NCBI GenBank assembly: GCA_038246575.1
Contig: JBBRVU010000012.1
Location: forward strand, 1-45,299
DNA from: JACCUZ01 sp038246575
GTDB taxonomy: Bacteria; Actinomycetota; Actinomycetes; JACCUZ01
DNA length: 45,299 nucleotides
Reading direction: 5' to 3'
The notes under the pieces are model-generated. The model searched no databases, was not told the DNA's origin, and was given only the letters and a program-made list of their open reading frames with translations. Shown here piece by piece: positions 1-8,287 of this stretch. Positions within the stretch are counted from its first letter, which is position 1; each line of letters opens with the position of its first letter. Position numbers and translations under genes: made by a program.

Positions 1-264
1 GACCACGACGGCGTCCGGCCAGCCGCCGTCGCGTCGGTAGGGCCGCGAGGTCCGCCACAGCCGCAGCCAGCACAGCGCCAGCCGCCAGGCCAGTCGCGGC
101 AGCAGCGCGGGGTTGCGCAGCATCCCCACCCGCGCCGCGGTGGACAGGCCGAGCGCGGCCGTGCACTCCTCCACGGTGGCCCCACGTGCCTTGAGGCCGT
201 CGCGCAGCACCGCGACCCGGGGGTGCGCCGAGGCGTCGTACGTGCCGAAGAAGAGGAGGCGCAT
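1..264 (-). CDS. Glycosyltransferase, N-terminal part (runs off the window)
   Basis: The minus strand reads 88 codons from an ATG at 264 to the window edge without a stop. The protein begins MRLLFFGTYDASAHPRVAVL, then has a basic, Leu/Trp-rich segment and ends at PDAVVV. The opening beta strand followed by a Gly-Thr-Tyr turn and an HPR motif is what I expect at the start of GT-B fold glycosyltransferases of the GT4 type, where this loop contacts the acceptor. The donor-binding C-terminal half lies outside the window, so neither sugar nor acceptor can be named. Envelope-sugar genes further right (5.2-7.5 kb) fit a role in polysaccharide or glycolipid synthesis. The family call is fairly good; the exact role is unknown. 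Confidence 0.7.
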   Translation of the reverse strand, partial: MRLLFFGTYDASAHPRVAVLRDGLKARGATVEECTAALGLSTAARVGMLRNPALLPRLAWRLALCWLRLWRTSRPYRRDGGWPDAVVV

Positions 265-548
265 CGCCGCGCCAGCCTAGGGCAGGAGCCGGCCGGTCGG
301 CCGGGGTGGCGGACCCGCGCGTACTGGGTGTGTCCCTTCAAGGCGGACACGCGCAGATCTGGCGATGCGCGCGCATCGGGCGTCGGCGCGGAGCGTGCTG
401 TCCGCCCAGCCACCAGCGCCCTCCGCACCTACTTCGTAGTGGGACAGGCCGACGGTTCACCCTGCTCCGCCGCTGCTCCCGTTGACGTTCCCTCACCGGG
501 ATCTTCTCCGGACGGGTCTTGCGGGACGCTCGCAGAGATCTACGGCCG
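265..548. other. Intergenic stretch without a recognisable gene
   Basis: About 280 bases between the glycosyltransferase start and the decayed regulator. The only open frame across it is on the plus strand, has no family resemblance and is antisense to both neighbours. At 289-304 there is a perfect inverted repeat (CCGGCCG, two-base centre, CGGCCGG), which could form a small hairpin. I see no convincing promoter. Confidence 0.5.
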
Positions 549-785
549 TCAACCTGCTCGGTCCCTGCAGAGGTTTCCCACGATCAGCACGTTGATGTGG
601 CGGGCCACCGTGCTGCGCGGCCGTTCGGCGGGCCGCGGCCATCTCCTAGATGGTGGTGGCGCGCTCGAGCATCAACTCGAGCAACCGCTCGCGCAGGTTG
701 TGGAAGGTCGCCTTGACCTCCTGCGGGTCGGGATCATCCGCAGGTCATCAAGCGGGTTGTCGGGCAGTCGCCTATTGATCGACAT
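549..785 (-). pseudogene. Decayed ArsR-like winged-helix regulator
   Basis: Reading the minus strand from ATG at 785 gives MSINRRLPDNPLDDLRMI. After a frameshift near 728-735 it continues DPDPQEVKATFHNLRERL and LELMLERATTI, reaches an in-frame TAG at about 646-648, then EMAAA. After a second frameshift near 625 it reads RPRSTVARHINVLIVGNL and stops at 549-551. Joined together this is the helix-turn-helix core of an ArsR-type regulator, in which LERA.T..EMAAALGRP.STVA.H..VL is the usual pattern. The C-terminal wing is missing. Two frameshifts, one stop and a lost C-terminus make a functional product very unlikely. It may once have controlled a neighbour; the hydrolase at 862 is the nearest candidate. 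Confidence 0.6.
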
Positions 786-861
786 CAGTGGATCAATCTA
801 GAGTTTTGGTCTATCCCAGTCCCACGTTCGGCGCCTGTCACACGTCCACTCGGAGGTCCTC

Positions 862-1440
862 ATGGCCAACGTCCTGCTCTTCCACCACGTCCAGGGCCTG
901 ACTCCCGGTGTCACCGCTTTCGCCGAGGCCTTGCGTACGGCCGGCCACACCATCCACGTGCCCGACTTGTTCGAGGGACGCACGTTCGACTCGATCGAGG
1001 ACGGCATGGCCTTCGTGCGGGAGAACGGCGGCTTCGGCGCGGTGGCTGCCCGCGGTCGCGCCGCCGCCGACGGGCTCCCCGACGACCTGGTGTACGCCGG
1101 CTTCTCCTTGGGCGTCGTGCCGGCCCAGGACCTGGCCCAGAACCGGCCCGGCGCTCGCGGCGCCCTCTTCTTCAACGCCTGTATGCCGGCCGAGGAGTTC
1201 GGTACCTGGCCCGAGGGGCTGCGTGCCCAGGTTCACGGCATGGACGCCGACCCGTTCTTCGCCGAGGCGGACGGCGACCTCGCCGCCGCCGAGGCGCTCG
1301 CCGCGCAGCAGGGAACCGTCGAGGTCTTCCTCTACCCCGGTGACCAGCACCTGTTCGCCGACAGCTCGCTGCCGTCATTCGACAAGGAGGCGAACGCGCT
1401 GCTGATTAGCCGAACCCTCGACTTCCTGGCGGCCGGGTAG
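862..1440 (+). CDS. Dienelactone hydrolase family protein
   Basis: A 192-residue alpha/beta hydrolase close to the small dienelactone hydrolase size. The start MANVLLFHHVQGLTPGV supplies the oxyanion region. The nucleophile elbow is GFSLG with Ser82, an acidic residue is available at Asp128 or Asp130, and the catalytic His is likely His163 in GDQHLF. Classical dienelactone hydrolases use Cys at the nucleophile position; Ser is found in many actinobacterial relatives, so the substrate cannot be inferred. The protein is probably cytoplasmic, with no signal peptide. The ATG at 862 follows a GGAGG-like ribosome site at 850-855. The gene stands alone in a patch with a decayed regulator on one side and a convergent acetyltransferase on the other. 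Confidence 0.85.
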   Translation: MANVLLFHHVQGLTPGVTAFAEALRTAGHTIHVPDLFEGRTFDSIEDGMAFVRENGGFGAVAARGRAAADGLPDDLVYAGFSLGVVPAQDLAQNRPGARGALFFNACMPAEEFGTWPEGLRAQVHGMDADPFFAEADGDLAAAEALAAQQGTVEVFLYPGDQHLFADSSLPSFDKEANALLISRTLDFLAAG

Positions 1441-1527
1441 CGACACCGACCGGACCCCAGTGTTTCGTATCCGTTGCCGACACCGCCTGATGTTGCTCCG
1501 GTCGGGGATGGTGTCTGGGGACGGCCG

Positions 1528-2103
1528 TCAAATCTCCGCTCGCATGACCCAGCGCCACTTGGCAATCTGGCGGTCTCGGACGAAACCGAATTGCTCGTAC
1601 AGCTCTTCCGGGCCGGTGTGCAGGAAGGCGCCACGTTGGGGCTTGCGGTCGACGGTCTGCTCCGGATAGGCCTCCACCACGCCGCCCCCACCATTGCGAA
1701 TGAGGTCGAGTGCGCCCGCAACAGCAGCGCGGGCGACACCAAGGCCTCGGTGACGACTTCCGGTGAAGATGCATCCGATCCGCCAGTCCGGTAAACCGGT
1801 CGCTCCGGCGGCATACTTGGCGGCGTTCTTGATGTTGGGTAGCTCTTCTGGCGTCCCGAGTTGGCACCAGCCCACGCAGTTGCCGTCAGCGTTGTAGACG
1901 AGGATCTGGCGCACCGTGCCGCGGTCCACTTGGGCACGCTTCGCGGCGCGGTTGCGCTCGGGAGTGGGGTTCTGGCCGAACCCGTCGGCGTGGAAGCCGA
2001 TGCACCAGCAGCCGCCCCACACCCCGTTGTTTGCTTCGACCAACGCTGAGAAGTCGTCCCACGTCTCCGGCGACAGAAGCCGAGTCGTATAGGCACTTGT
2101 CAT
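1528..2103 (-). CDS. GNAT family N-acetyltransferase
   Basis: A 191-residue protein starting MTSAYTTRLLSPETWDDFSAL. The N-terminal part has WGGCWCIGFH, the central strand reads ILVYNADGNCVGWCQLG, and the acetyl-CoA loop is carried by the segment FTGSRHRGLGVARAAVAGAL, which has the spaced Arg/Gly pattern of GNAT motif A. The last strand has LYEQFGFVRDRQ, the usual GNAT motif B ending. This subgroup, with WGGCWC near the N-terminus, is common in actinomycetes but has no assigned acceptor. A ribosome site, GAGGGA, precedes the ATG at 2103. It converges on the hydrolase at 862-1440. The fold is a good call; the substrate is unknown. Confidence 0.85.
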   Translation of the reverse strand: MTSAYTTRLLSPETWDDFSALVEANNGVWGGCWCIGFHADGFGQNPTPERNRAAKRAQVDRGTVRQILVYNADGNCVGWCQLGTPEELPNIKNAAKYAAGATGLPDWRIGCIFTGSRHRGLGVARAAVAGALDLIRNGGGGVVEAYPEQTVDRKPQRGAFLHTGPEELYEQFGFVRDRQIAKWRWVMRAEI

Positions 2104-2157
2104 CTGGCATCCCTCCTTATCGTGCCTGCTCGGCGATCGGACAGATCGTTGTGGTCG

Positions 2158-2821
2158 TTAGAAGGCCGACACTGGACCTGTTGAGCGTTCTCGTCGACTC
2201 AGTGCGCGCAACACGACGCTTTGGCCGTGCCGGCGACCAGCGAGCGCCGCGAGCAACGCGAGCAACGCGAGCACAGGCTCGAGGATCTCGGGACCGAACT
2301 CGGGGGTGGACGCCGCCACGATGCACGCCAGGTCGTCGGTGTGCACCACCGATCTCCATCAGCCGCACCACTAGGAAGTCATCGGTGGGCAATGCGCAGT
2401 CCTGCCACGGCACGTACGTCGTCGGCCCGGCCGCATTCATCGCCGGGTCCAGCAGTTCAAGCGAGCGGGTGAGCACCGCCACGGACTCCGCGTGACCGGC
2501 AGAGGCAAACTGATTAAACTCGTCGCGGATCGAAGTGTTCTCCGACTCCTCGACTGGCGCCGCGAGCCGATCAACCAGACTGTAGTGCTCAAGCAGGTTC
2601 AGCGTCCGGGTGGCCGCCGGGACTGGCGTGGTGAGGAACTCAACGGCACACTCGGGCTGACTCACCAGGTGACGCGTGAGCCCGCCGATGGTCATGCCCG
2701 GGAGCACCGACTCTCGCCCCTAGGCACTGGCGCCCTGCTCGGAACTCACCAGGTCCGTCAGTCCAGCGACAGCGGCAATCACAGCAGACCGATCCAGGGT
2801 TCCGGCGAAGGTCAGCGGCAT
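2158..2821 (-). pseudogene. Broken mycothiol-dependent maleylpyruvate isomerase-like gene
   Basis: Translation from ATG at 2821 gives MPLTFAGTLDRSAVIAAVAG and on to GASA, an in-frame TAG at 2720-2722, then continues in the same frame as GRESVLPGMTIGGLTRHLVS through to TDDFLVVRLMEI. One extra G near 2349-2350 shifts the frame; the other frame resumes VVHTDDLACIV and ends in ALSRRERSTGPVSAF at 2158. Repaired, the product is a DinB-like protein of the TIGR03083 type, with metal-ligand histidines in TRHLV and VHTDD and the family's characteristic ALSRRER tail. Members use mycothiol as cofactor, typically in isomerase or detoxification reactions. The two lesions are small, so this is either a young pseudogene or a sequencing problem. 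Confidence 0.7.
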
Positions 2822-3102
2822 GGCTCGATGATCGCACCCGATCCGGACATTCGACGTCCTGAATCCCAACCCAACGATGGTCGGTCCTCCTACGGCACTG
2901 CCAAGCGCCGGCGTTGCATGGACGTTCGGAACAGGGATGTGTGCCTCACCGGGTGCCAGTGACCGATGGCCGACCGGGACGCAGGACCACATCAGAGTCA
3001 TCCGATCATGCCGCGGACCGCGTGCTGAGTAGCGGTCACGCGGTGTGGTGACGACCTGCCTCACCACGGCCGGTACGGAGACACCCGGTTAGGCTGGACC
3101 AC

Positions 3103-5151
3103 ATGCGACCCACCAGCCACACGAGCGTTGGCCCCGGCGTGCGGCCCTGGCTGGGTCTGGCGACGTCGCTCGCGCTGGCCGTGGCGCTGTTGTCGGCCGG
3201 CCCGGTCGCGTCTCCGGCGGTGGCGGGCGCTCGCTGCGCCGAGTCCGGTGGCGCCGACATCCCCCGCGCCGCCGCCTCCGGGGAGGTCGTGTTCCGCGGT
3301 GGCGGCTGGGGCCACGGACTGGGGATGAGCCAGTACGGCGCCCAGGGCGCCGCCCGCCTCGGCTGCTCGTACCGCCAGATCCTCGGGCGCTACTACGCCG
3401 GCACGAAGGTCGTGACCCGCGCGATGCCCGACTCCGTCCGGCTGCGGATGCTCGCGGGCGGCAACCGGGTCGACGTCAAGGCAGTTCAGGGCGGGCTGGC
3501 CTGGGTGCTTCCCGGCTGCACCGGGCCGACCCCGGAGAACCCCGCCGCGCCACCGTGTCCTCCCGCCCAGCCCGCCGGCGCCATGTGGCAGCTGACCCTG
3601 GACGACGCGTCGGCGCAGTTCGTGCTCTGGAACCTCGACGTCATCCCCAAGGCGGAGCTGTGGCGTGGCGGCTCGGCCGACCAGGCACTGGCGCTGGAGC
3701 AGAAGGGTTCGGTCGCCCGCCTGACCACATGGGCCGGCCACTCGATCTATCTCGATCGCTACCTGCGCTGGGACCGCACCAGGTTCGCCATCGGAGGCGG
3801 CCGGATCGACGCCGTGCAGCAGATAGCCACGACGGCCGAGGGATCAGCGATGGACAAGTACCTCTGGGGCATCGCGGAGGTGCCGTCGTCGTTCCCGAAG
3901 CAGGCTCTGAAGGCGCAGGCGGTCGCCGCCAGGACGTACGCCGTGAAGCGAGCCGGCCGGGTGCTCATGCCGACGCCGGCCGACCAGAACTACACCGGCT
4001 GGAAGAAGGAGACCGAGGGTCCGAACGGCGCCGCGGGCGCCCGGTGGCGGGCCGCCGTGGACGCCACCAGCGCTCGGGTGATCGCGTCCAGCGGCGGCGG
4101 TGACCTGATCGACGCGTTCTACTCGTCGTCGACGGGGGGCTACACCGAGGACGAGAGGTACGTCTGGGGCGTCGAGTCGCCGTGGCTGCGGCCGGTGGAC
4201 GACTCGCGCTGGGACCTCGCGTCGAGCAACCCGGCCGAGAAGCGGTCCTGGGCGGTCGGCGTCTCGTGGGTGACGCTGGCGAAGAAGCTCGGCTTCGCGG
4301 AGATCAGCGACATCTCGGTGCCCTCCCGCGGTGACCCGGCACGCAACGCCGGTGTGAAGGTGACCGGCGTCAAGGGCGGCCAGGTCGTCACCACCAAGCT
4401 GGAGGGCTGGGACGTCCGCCAGGCCCTCGGTCTGCTCTCTCCCGGGTTCACGGTGTCCGTCACCCGCGTCGGCGGGAAGGCGGCGCAGCCGATCGTGGGT
4501 GACTGGAACGGCGACGGAGTCGACGAGCCGGGCTGGTTCCGCGCCGGAGCCTTCGCACTGGCGATGACCGGCGACGAGGGTGCCTGGACCCAGCGGTTCC
4601 GGTTCGGCCGGGCCGGCGACGTCGCCGTTGTCGGTGACTGGGACGGCGACGGCCGCGACGACATCGGCGTCTACCGGGACGGAACGTGGCTGCTGCGGGC
4701 AGGTTTCGACGGCGGCCCCGCCACCACGACGTTCCAGTACGGGCGTGCTGGTGACCGCCCGGTGGTCGGGTCATGGAGCGGTCGCACGCTCGGCATCGGT
4801 GTCGTTCGCGGCAATCGGTGGATGCTGCGCAAGTCCTTGACCGGTGGCCGCACCCAGCGCGTCTTCCGCTACGGCCGCCCTGGCGACGAGCCGGTCGTCG
4901 GGTCGTGGAACGGGTCGGCTCGCAGCGGGATCGGCGTCGAGCGGGACGGCCGATGGCTGCTGCGCAACCGACGCTCGGCAGGGAAGGCGGGCATCCGGTT
5001 CCGGTTCGGCAGGGCCAGCGACCGGCCGGTCGCCGGCGACTGGGACGGTGACGGTCGCACCGACGCAGGCCGGGTGCGGGGCCGCAAGTTCACGCTGCGG
5101 ACGTCGCTCGTCACTGGTGCACCGCCAGGTGCTGCGCGGTTCCGTGGCTGA
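3103..5151 (+). CDS. SpoIID/LytB-domain protein with C-terminal FG-GAP-like repeats
   Basis: A 682-residue exported protein. Residues 1-42 form a signal peptide (basic start, then LATSLALAVALLSAGPVA). The SpoIID/LytB region follows, with FRGGGWGHGLGMSQYGAQGA near residue 65 and a second block EVPSSFPKQALKAQAVAART near 265, both hallmarks of the family. SpoIID in Bacillus is a lytic transglycosylase acting on denuded glycan; LytB is an amidase enhancer. From about residue 460 there are five repeats of about 50 residues with DWNGDG or DWDGDG turns and RFGRAGD segments, resembling FG-GAP/VCBS beta-propeller blades. Repeats 1, 2 and 5 keep the DxDxDG calcium-binding pattern; 3 and 4 do not. It is likely a wall-acting extracellular protein. 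Confidence 0.88.
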   Translation: MRPTSHTSVGPGVRPWLGLATSLALAVALLSAGPVASPAVAGARCAESGGADIPRAAASGEVVFRGGGWGHGLGMSQYGAQGAARLGCSYRQILGRYYAGTKVVTRAMPDSVRLRMLAGGNRVDVKAVQGGLAWVLPGCTGPTPENPAAPPCPPAQPAGAMWQLTLDDASAQFVLWNLDVIPKAELWRGGSADQALALEQKGSVARLTTWAGHSIYLDRYLRWDRTRFAIGGGRIDAVQQIATTAEGSAMDKYLWGIAEVPSSFPKQALKAQAVAARTYAVKRAGRVLMPTPADQNYTGWKKETEGPNGAAGARWRAAVDATSARVIASSGGGDLIDAFYSSSTGGYTEDERYVWGVESPWLRPVDDSRWDLASSNPAEKRSWAVGVSWVTLAKKLGFAEISDISVPSRGDPARNAGVKVTGVKGGQVVTTKLEGWDVRQALGLLSPGFTVSVTRVGGKAAQPIVGDWNGDGVDEPGWFRAGAFALAMTGDEGAWTQRFRFGRAGDVAVVGDWDGDGRDDIGVYRDGTWLLRAGFDGGPATTTFQYGRAGDRPVVGSWSGRTLGIGVVRGNRWMLRKSLTGGRTQRVFRYGRPGDEPVVGSWNGSARSGIGVERDGRWLLRNRRSAGKAGIRFRFGRASDRPVAGDWDGDGRTDAGRVRGRKFTLRTSLVTGAPPGAARFRG

Positions 5152-5229
5152 CCTCGCTCCTTCCGGCCCTCCGGCGGCGTAGGCTCATCGGCAACGGCAA
5201 GGTCTCGGGGCCCACAAACGATTGGCGAG

Positions 5230-6405
5230 GTGACGGCAGCGGTGTCGAGCGGGTCTGATGCGGCGCTGCGGCCACCCCGGGTTCTCCTCGACGCCACGGC
5301 CGTGCCGTCCGACCGGGGCGGCGTGGGCCGCTACGTCGACGGTCTGGTCACCGCGCTCAGCGCTGGTGGCCAGGACCTCGTCGTCGTCTGCCAGCGCTCC
5401 GATGCCGAGCGCTTCTCCCGGATCGCTGCGGACACCGAGATCGTGCCGGGGCCGTCGGCCATCTCGCACCGCCCGGCGCGGCTGGCCTGGGAGCAGACCG
5501 GCCTGCCGCTGATCGCCGAGCAGGTCGGCGCGGAGGTCATCCACTCGCCCTACTACACGATGCCGTTGCACGCCCCTGTTCCCGTGGTGGTCACCGTCCA
5601 CGACGTGACCTTCTTCTCCGAGCCCGACCTGCACAGCGCGGTGCGCACCGGCTTCTACCGCTCCGCGACCCGCACCGCCGTGCGCCGGGCCGCGCGGGTG
5701 ATCGTCCCCTCGGCAGCGACCAAGGCGGAGCTCGAGCGGCTCCTCGACGCCGACCCGTCGCGCATCCAGGTCGCCAGGCACGGCGTGGACCTCGAGACGT
5801 TCCACCCGCCCACCGACGCCGAGCGCGACCGGGTGGCGATGCGGCTGGGCCTGTGCGGCCGGCCCTACATCGCGTTCCTCGGTGTTCTGGAGCGGCGCAA
5901 GAACGTGCCGGACCTCGTCCGCGGCTGGGTGCGAGCCGTCGACGGTCTCGACGAGCCGCCCGCCCTGGTGCTGGCCGGCGCGAGCGGCTGGGACGACGCG
6001 GTCGACCAGGCCGTGGCCGAGGTGCCCGCGCACCTGAAGGTCGTACGACCGGGCTACCTGCGGCCTGCTGACCTGCCGGGGCTCTTCGGCGGCGCCCTCG
6101 TCGTGGCCTACCCCGGCATCGCGGAGGGCTTCGGCCTGCCGGTGCTGGAGGCGATGGCCTGTGGGGCCGCCGTGCTCACGTCGCCGCGGCTGTCCCTGCC
6201 CGAGGTCGGTGGCGACGCCGTCGCCTACACCGAGCCCGACCCGGTGAGCATCGCCCGCGCGCTGGGTGAGCTGATCGAGGACCAGGAGAAGCGGGACCGG
6301 CTGTCCCGGTCCGGGCCGATCCGGGCGCGTGACTTCACCTGGGAGGCCTCGGCCCAGACCCACCTCGAGACCTATCGCAGTGTGATCGCCGGGGTCCCGG
6401 TCTGA
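5230..6405 (+). CDS. Glycosyltransferase family 4 protein
   Basis: A 391-residue GT-B glycosyltransferase starting at GTG 5230. The N-terminal domain has RVLLDATAVPSDRGGVGRYV, where the Gly-rich loop binds the acceptor side. The C-terminal donor domain has IAFLGVLERRKNVPDLVRGW, then VAYPGIAEGFGLPVLEAMAC, the EGFGLPxLE signature in which the Glu pair contacts the nucleotide sugar. No signal peptide or membrane span is visible, so it is a cytoplasmic or peripheral enzyme. It lies 31 bases upstream of a sugar-nucleotide pyrophosphorylase on the same strand, which suggests the two act in one pathway, probably mannosyl or related transfer to an envelope lipid or polysaccharide. Donor and acceptor are inferred only. 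Confidence 0.9.
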   Translation: MTAAVSSGSDAALRPPRVLLDATAVPSDRGGVGRYVDGLVTALSAGGQDLVVVCQRSDAERFSRIAADTEIVPGPSAISHRPARLAWEQTGLPLIAEQVGAEVIHSPYYTMPLHAPVPVVVTVHDVTFFSEPDLHSAVRTGFYRSATRTAVRRAARVIVPSAATKAELERLLDADPSRIQVARHGVDLETFHPPTDAERDRVAMRLGLCGRPYIAFLGVLERRKNVPDLVRGWVRAVDGLDEPPALVLAGASGWDDAVDQAVAEVPAHLKVVRPGYLRPADLPGLFGGALVVAYPGIAEGFGLPVLEAMACGAAVLTSPRLSLPEVGGDAVAYTEPDPVSIARALGELIEDQEKRDRLSRSGPIRARDFTWEASAQTHLETYRSVIAGVPV

Positions 6406-6436
6406 GGGCCGAGCGCCTCCGACCGTCCGCCACGCC

Positions 6437-7519
6437 ATGACCGAAGCCATCCTGCTCGTGGGCGGCAAGGGCACCCGGCTGCGCCCCCTCACCGTGAACA
6501 CCCCGAAGCCGATGCTGGCGACTGCCGGGGTGCCGTTCCTGCACCACGTGCTCAGCAAGGCCGCCGCCGCCGGGATCGAGCACGTGGTGCTCGCGACGTC
6601 GTATCGCCCCGAGGTGTTCCGCGAGGGGATCGGCGACGGCTCCGCGCTCGGGTTGCGCGTCGACTACGTCACCGAGGACGTGCCCCGGGGGACCGGCGGC
6701 GCCATCCGCAACGTGGCGCACCTGCTCGAGAGCGGGCCGGACGACCCGGTGGTCATCCTCAACGGCGACGTCCTCTCCGGTCATGACCTGGGGGCCCAGG
6801 TGGAGGCGCACGTCGACGCGGGCGCCGACGCCACCCTGCATCTCACCGAGGTGGATGACCCGCGCGCGTTCGGTTGCGTCCCGACCGACGCCGACGGCCG
6901 GGTGACGGCGTTCCTGGAGAAGACGCCGGACCCGGTCACCAACCGCGTGAACGCCGGTTGCTACGTGTTCCGTCGGTCGGTGATCGACGCGATCCCTGAC
7001 GGCCGCGCCGTGTCGGTGGAGCGCGAGACCTTCCCCGGCCTGGTGGCCGGCGGGGCGGTGGTGCTCGGCCACGTCGACCCGGCGTACTGGCTCGACCTGG
7101 GCACCCCGGCGGCCTACGTCCGGGGCTCCTGCGACCTGGTGCTCGGTGTGGCTCCCTCCGCTGCGTTGCCCGGCCCGACCGGTGCTGCCCTGGTGCTCGA
7201 CGGTGCGGTGGTGGCCGCGGACGCGACGGTCTCCGGCGGCACCGCGGTCGGTCCGGGGGCGTCGATCGGCGCCGGCGCCGTCGTCGAGGGCAGCGTGCTG
7301 CTCGAGGGGGCGATGGTGGGGGCGGGTGCCGTGGTCCGCGACTCGGTGGTCGGGCGGGCCGCCAGGGTCGAGGCCGGCGCGCTGCTCACGGGTGCCGTTG
7401 TCGGTGACGGGGCCACCGTCGGCGCCGGCAACGAGCTGGCGCCCGGCGCCCGCGTCTGGTGCGACGCGAACCTGCCGCCGTACACCCTGCGCTTCTCGCC
7501 GGACGAGCCCTCCACGTAA
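6437..7519 (+). CDS. Sugar-nucleotide pyrophosphorylase (mannose-1-phosphate guanylyltransferase type)
   Basis: A 360-residue two-domain enzyme. The N-terminal nucleotidyltransferase domain opens MTEAILLVGGKGTRLRPLT, the G-x-G-T-R-L-R-P motif (residues 10-18) that binds NTP and phosphate, and has NGDVLS as the metal-binding Asp site. From about residue 245 the sequence becomes short hexapeptide-like repeats (GTAVGPGASIGAGAVVEGSV and following), a left-handed beta helix typical of GDP-mannose and some glucose-1-phosphate pyrophosphorylases. In Mycobacterium the protein at this syntenic place is ManB (Rv3264c), a GDP-mannose pyrophosphorylase. The substrate is inferred from that synteny. It probably feeds the neighbouring glycosyltransferase and, with the phosphomannomutase at 18.1 kb, supplies GDP-mannose. 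Confidence 0.87.
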   Translation: MTEAILLVGGKGTRLRPLTVNTPKPMLATAGVPFLHHVLSKAAAAGIEHVVLATSYRPEVFREGIGDGSALGLRVDYVTEDVPRGTGGAIRNVAHLLESGPDDPVVILNGDVLSGHDLGAQVEAHVDAGADATLHLTEVDDPRAFGCVPTDADGRVTAFLEKTPDPVTNRVNAGCYVFRRSVIDAIPDGRAVSVERETFPGLVAGGAVVLGHVDPAYWLDLGTPAAYVRGSCDLVLGVAPSAALPGPTGAALVLDGAVVAADATVSGGTAVGPGASIGAGAVVEGSVLLEGAMVGAGAVVRDSVVGRAARVEAGALLTGAVVGDGATVGAGNELAPGARVWCDANLPPYTLRFSPDEPST

Positions 7520-7535
7520 CCGAGGCGCCCTCGGT
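7519..7535. terminator. Small hairpin between convergent genes
   Basis: ACCGAG at 7519-7524 and CTCGGT at 7530-7535 form a perfect 6-bp stem with a five-base loop. It begins on the last base of the pyrophosphorylase stop codon and sits just before the end of the convergent DUF3105 gene. There is no T run, as is usual for actinobacterial terminators. It may serve both directions, but the stem is short. Confidence 0.35.
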
Positions 7536-7542
7536 GGGCGCG

Positions 7543-8250
7543 TCAGGCGGCGTTGGGCTCGGGGGCGTCGGTGGCGGGGTAGGCCGAGATGAAGTCGTTG
7601 ACGACCGCGCCGCTGATGTCACCGCAGAGCTCCCGGTGACCCTGGTCCGCTCCCCAGTGCGAGAGCGCGATGTGCTTGCCGCTCGGGAAGGTCCCGCGGC
7701 TGTCGTCCCATGCCGCCACGATGAACTTCCCGCGCGTGGCCGAGTTCGACCGGGCGCTGGTGGAGATGTCCTTCAACGTGTCCAGGTCGCCGCCCTTGAT
7801 CGTCTTGTCGTACCAGAGAATCGTGTAGCCGTGCTCGAGGTTGTGCACCAGCTGCTCGAGCGGCGGGGTGTCCCGGGTCGAGTAGAACTCGCTCGCGGGG
7901 AAGGCCGGCTGCGCCCAGTGCGGACCCGACGAGGGCGGGGTCTCGGCGTAGGTGATGGTCGTGCCCTGGTCCTTGTGGTCGTTGTTGCCGCTCGTCTTGT
8001 CGGTGGTGGCCTTGTCACAGCTGGCTGCCGACGCACTCACCCCGAAGGACGACAGATCCTTCTTCGCCGGGTCGTTGCGGCTGTTCAGGTACGCCGGCAC
8101 GGCGGCTGCGGTCACCAGCCCGACGCCGACCACCGCGGCGATGACGATGAACAGCAGGCTCTTGCGCCGCTCGCGGCTGCGCTCGGCCTGCCGCATCGAC
8201 TCGATCTTGGCGCGGCGGTCGCGCTCCTGCTGCTTCTTTTTCTCGGCCAC
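7543..8250 (-). CDS. DUF3105 single-pass membrane protein
   Basis: A 235-residue protein when started at GTG 8250 (VAEKKKQQERDRRAKIES); the frame stays open upstream but that part has no family resemblance and would overlap the glycosylase start region. A highly charged cytoplasmic tail is followed by one membrane span, LLFIVIAAVVGVGLVTAAA, at about residues 27-46. The extracellular part contains the DUF3105 core: YAETPPSSGPHWAQPAFPAS, then LVHNLEHGYTILWYD and later ALSHWGAD. The conserved His residues could bind metal, but no activity is known to me for the family. It is divergent from the AlkA-like gene with only 37 bases between starts, so the two may share a promoter region. Confidence 0.85.
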   Translation of the reverse strand: MAEKKKQQERDRRAKIESMRQAERSRERRKSLLFIVIAAVVGVGLVTAAAVPAYLNSRNDPAKKDLSSFGVSASAASCDKATTDKTSGNNDHKDQGTTITYAETPPSSGPHWAQPAFPASEFYSTRDTPPLEQLVHNLEHGYTILWYDKTIKGGDLDTLKDISTSARSNSATRGKFIVAAWDDSRGTFPSGKHIALSHWGADQGHRELCGDISGAVVNDFISAYPATDAPEPNAA

Positions 8251-8287
8251 GGGCGGGGAGTCTACGCAAGCGACCTGTGAGACTGCA

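Noticed and set aside
5185..6558. A 457-codon minus-strand open frame under the GT4 gene
   Set aside because: Antisense shadow of a well-supported glycosyltransferase; no family resemblance.
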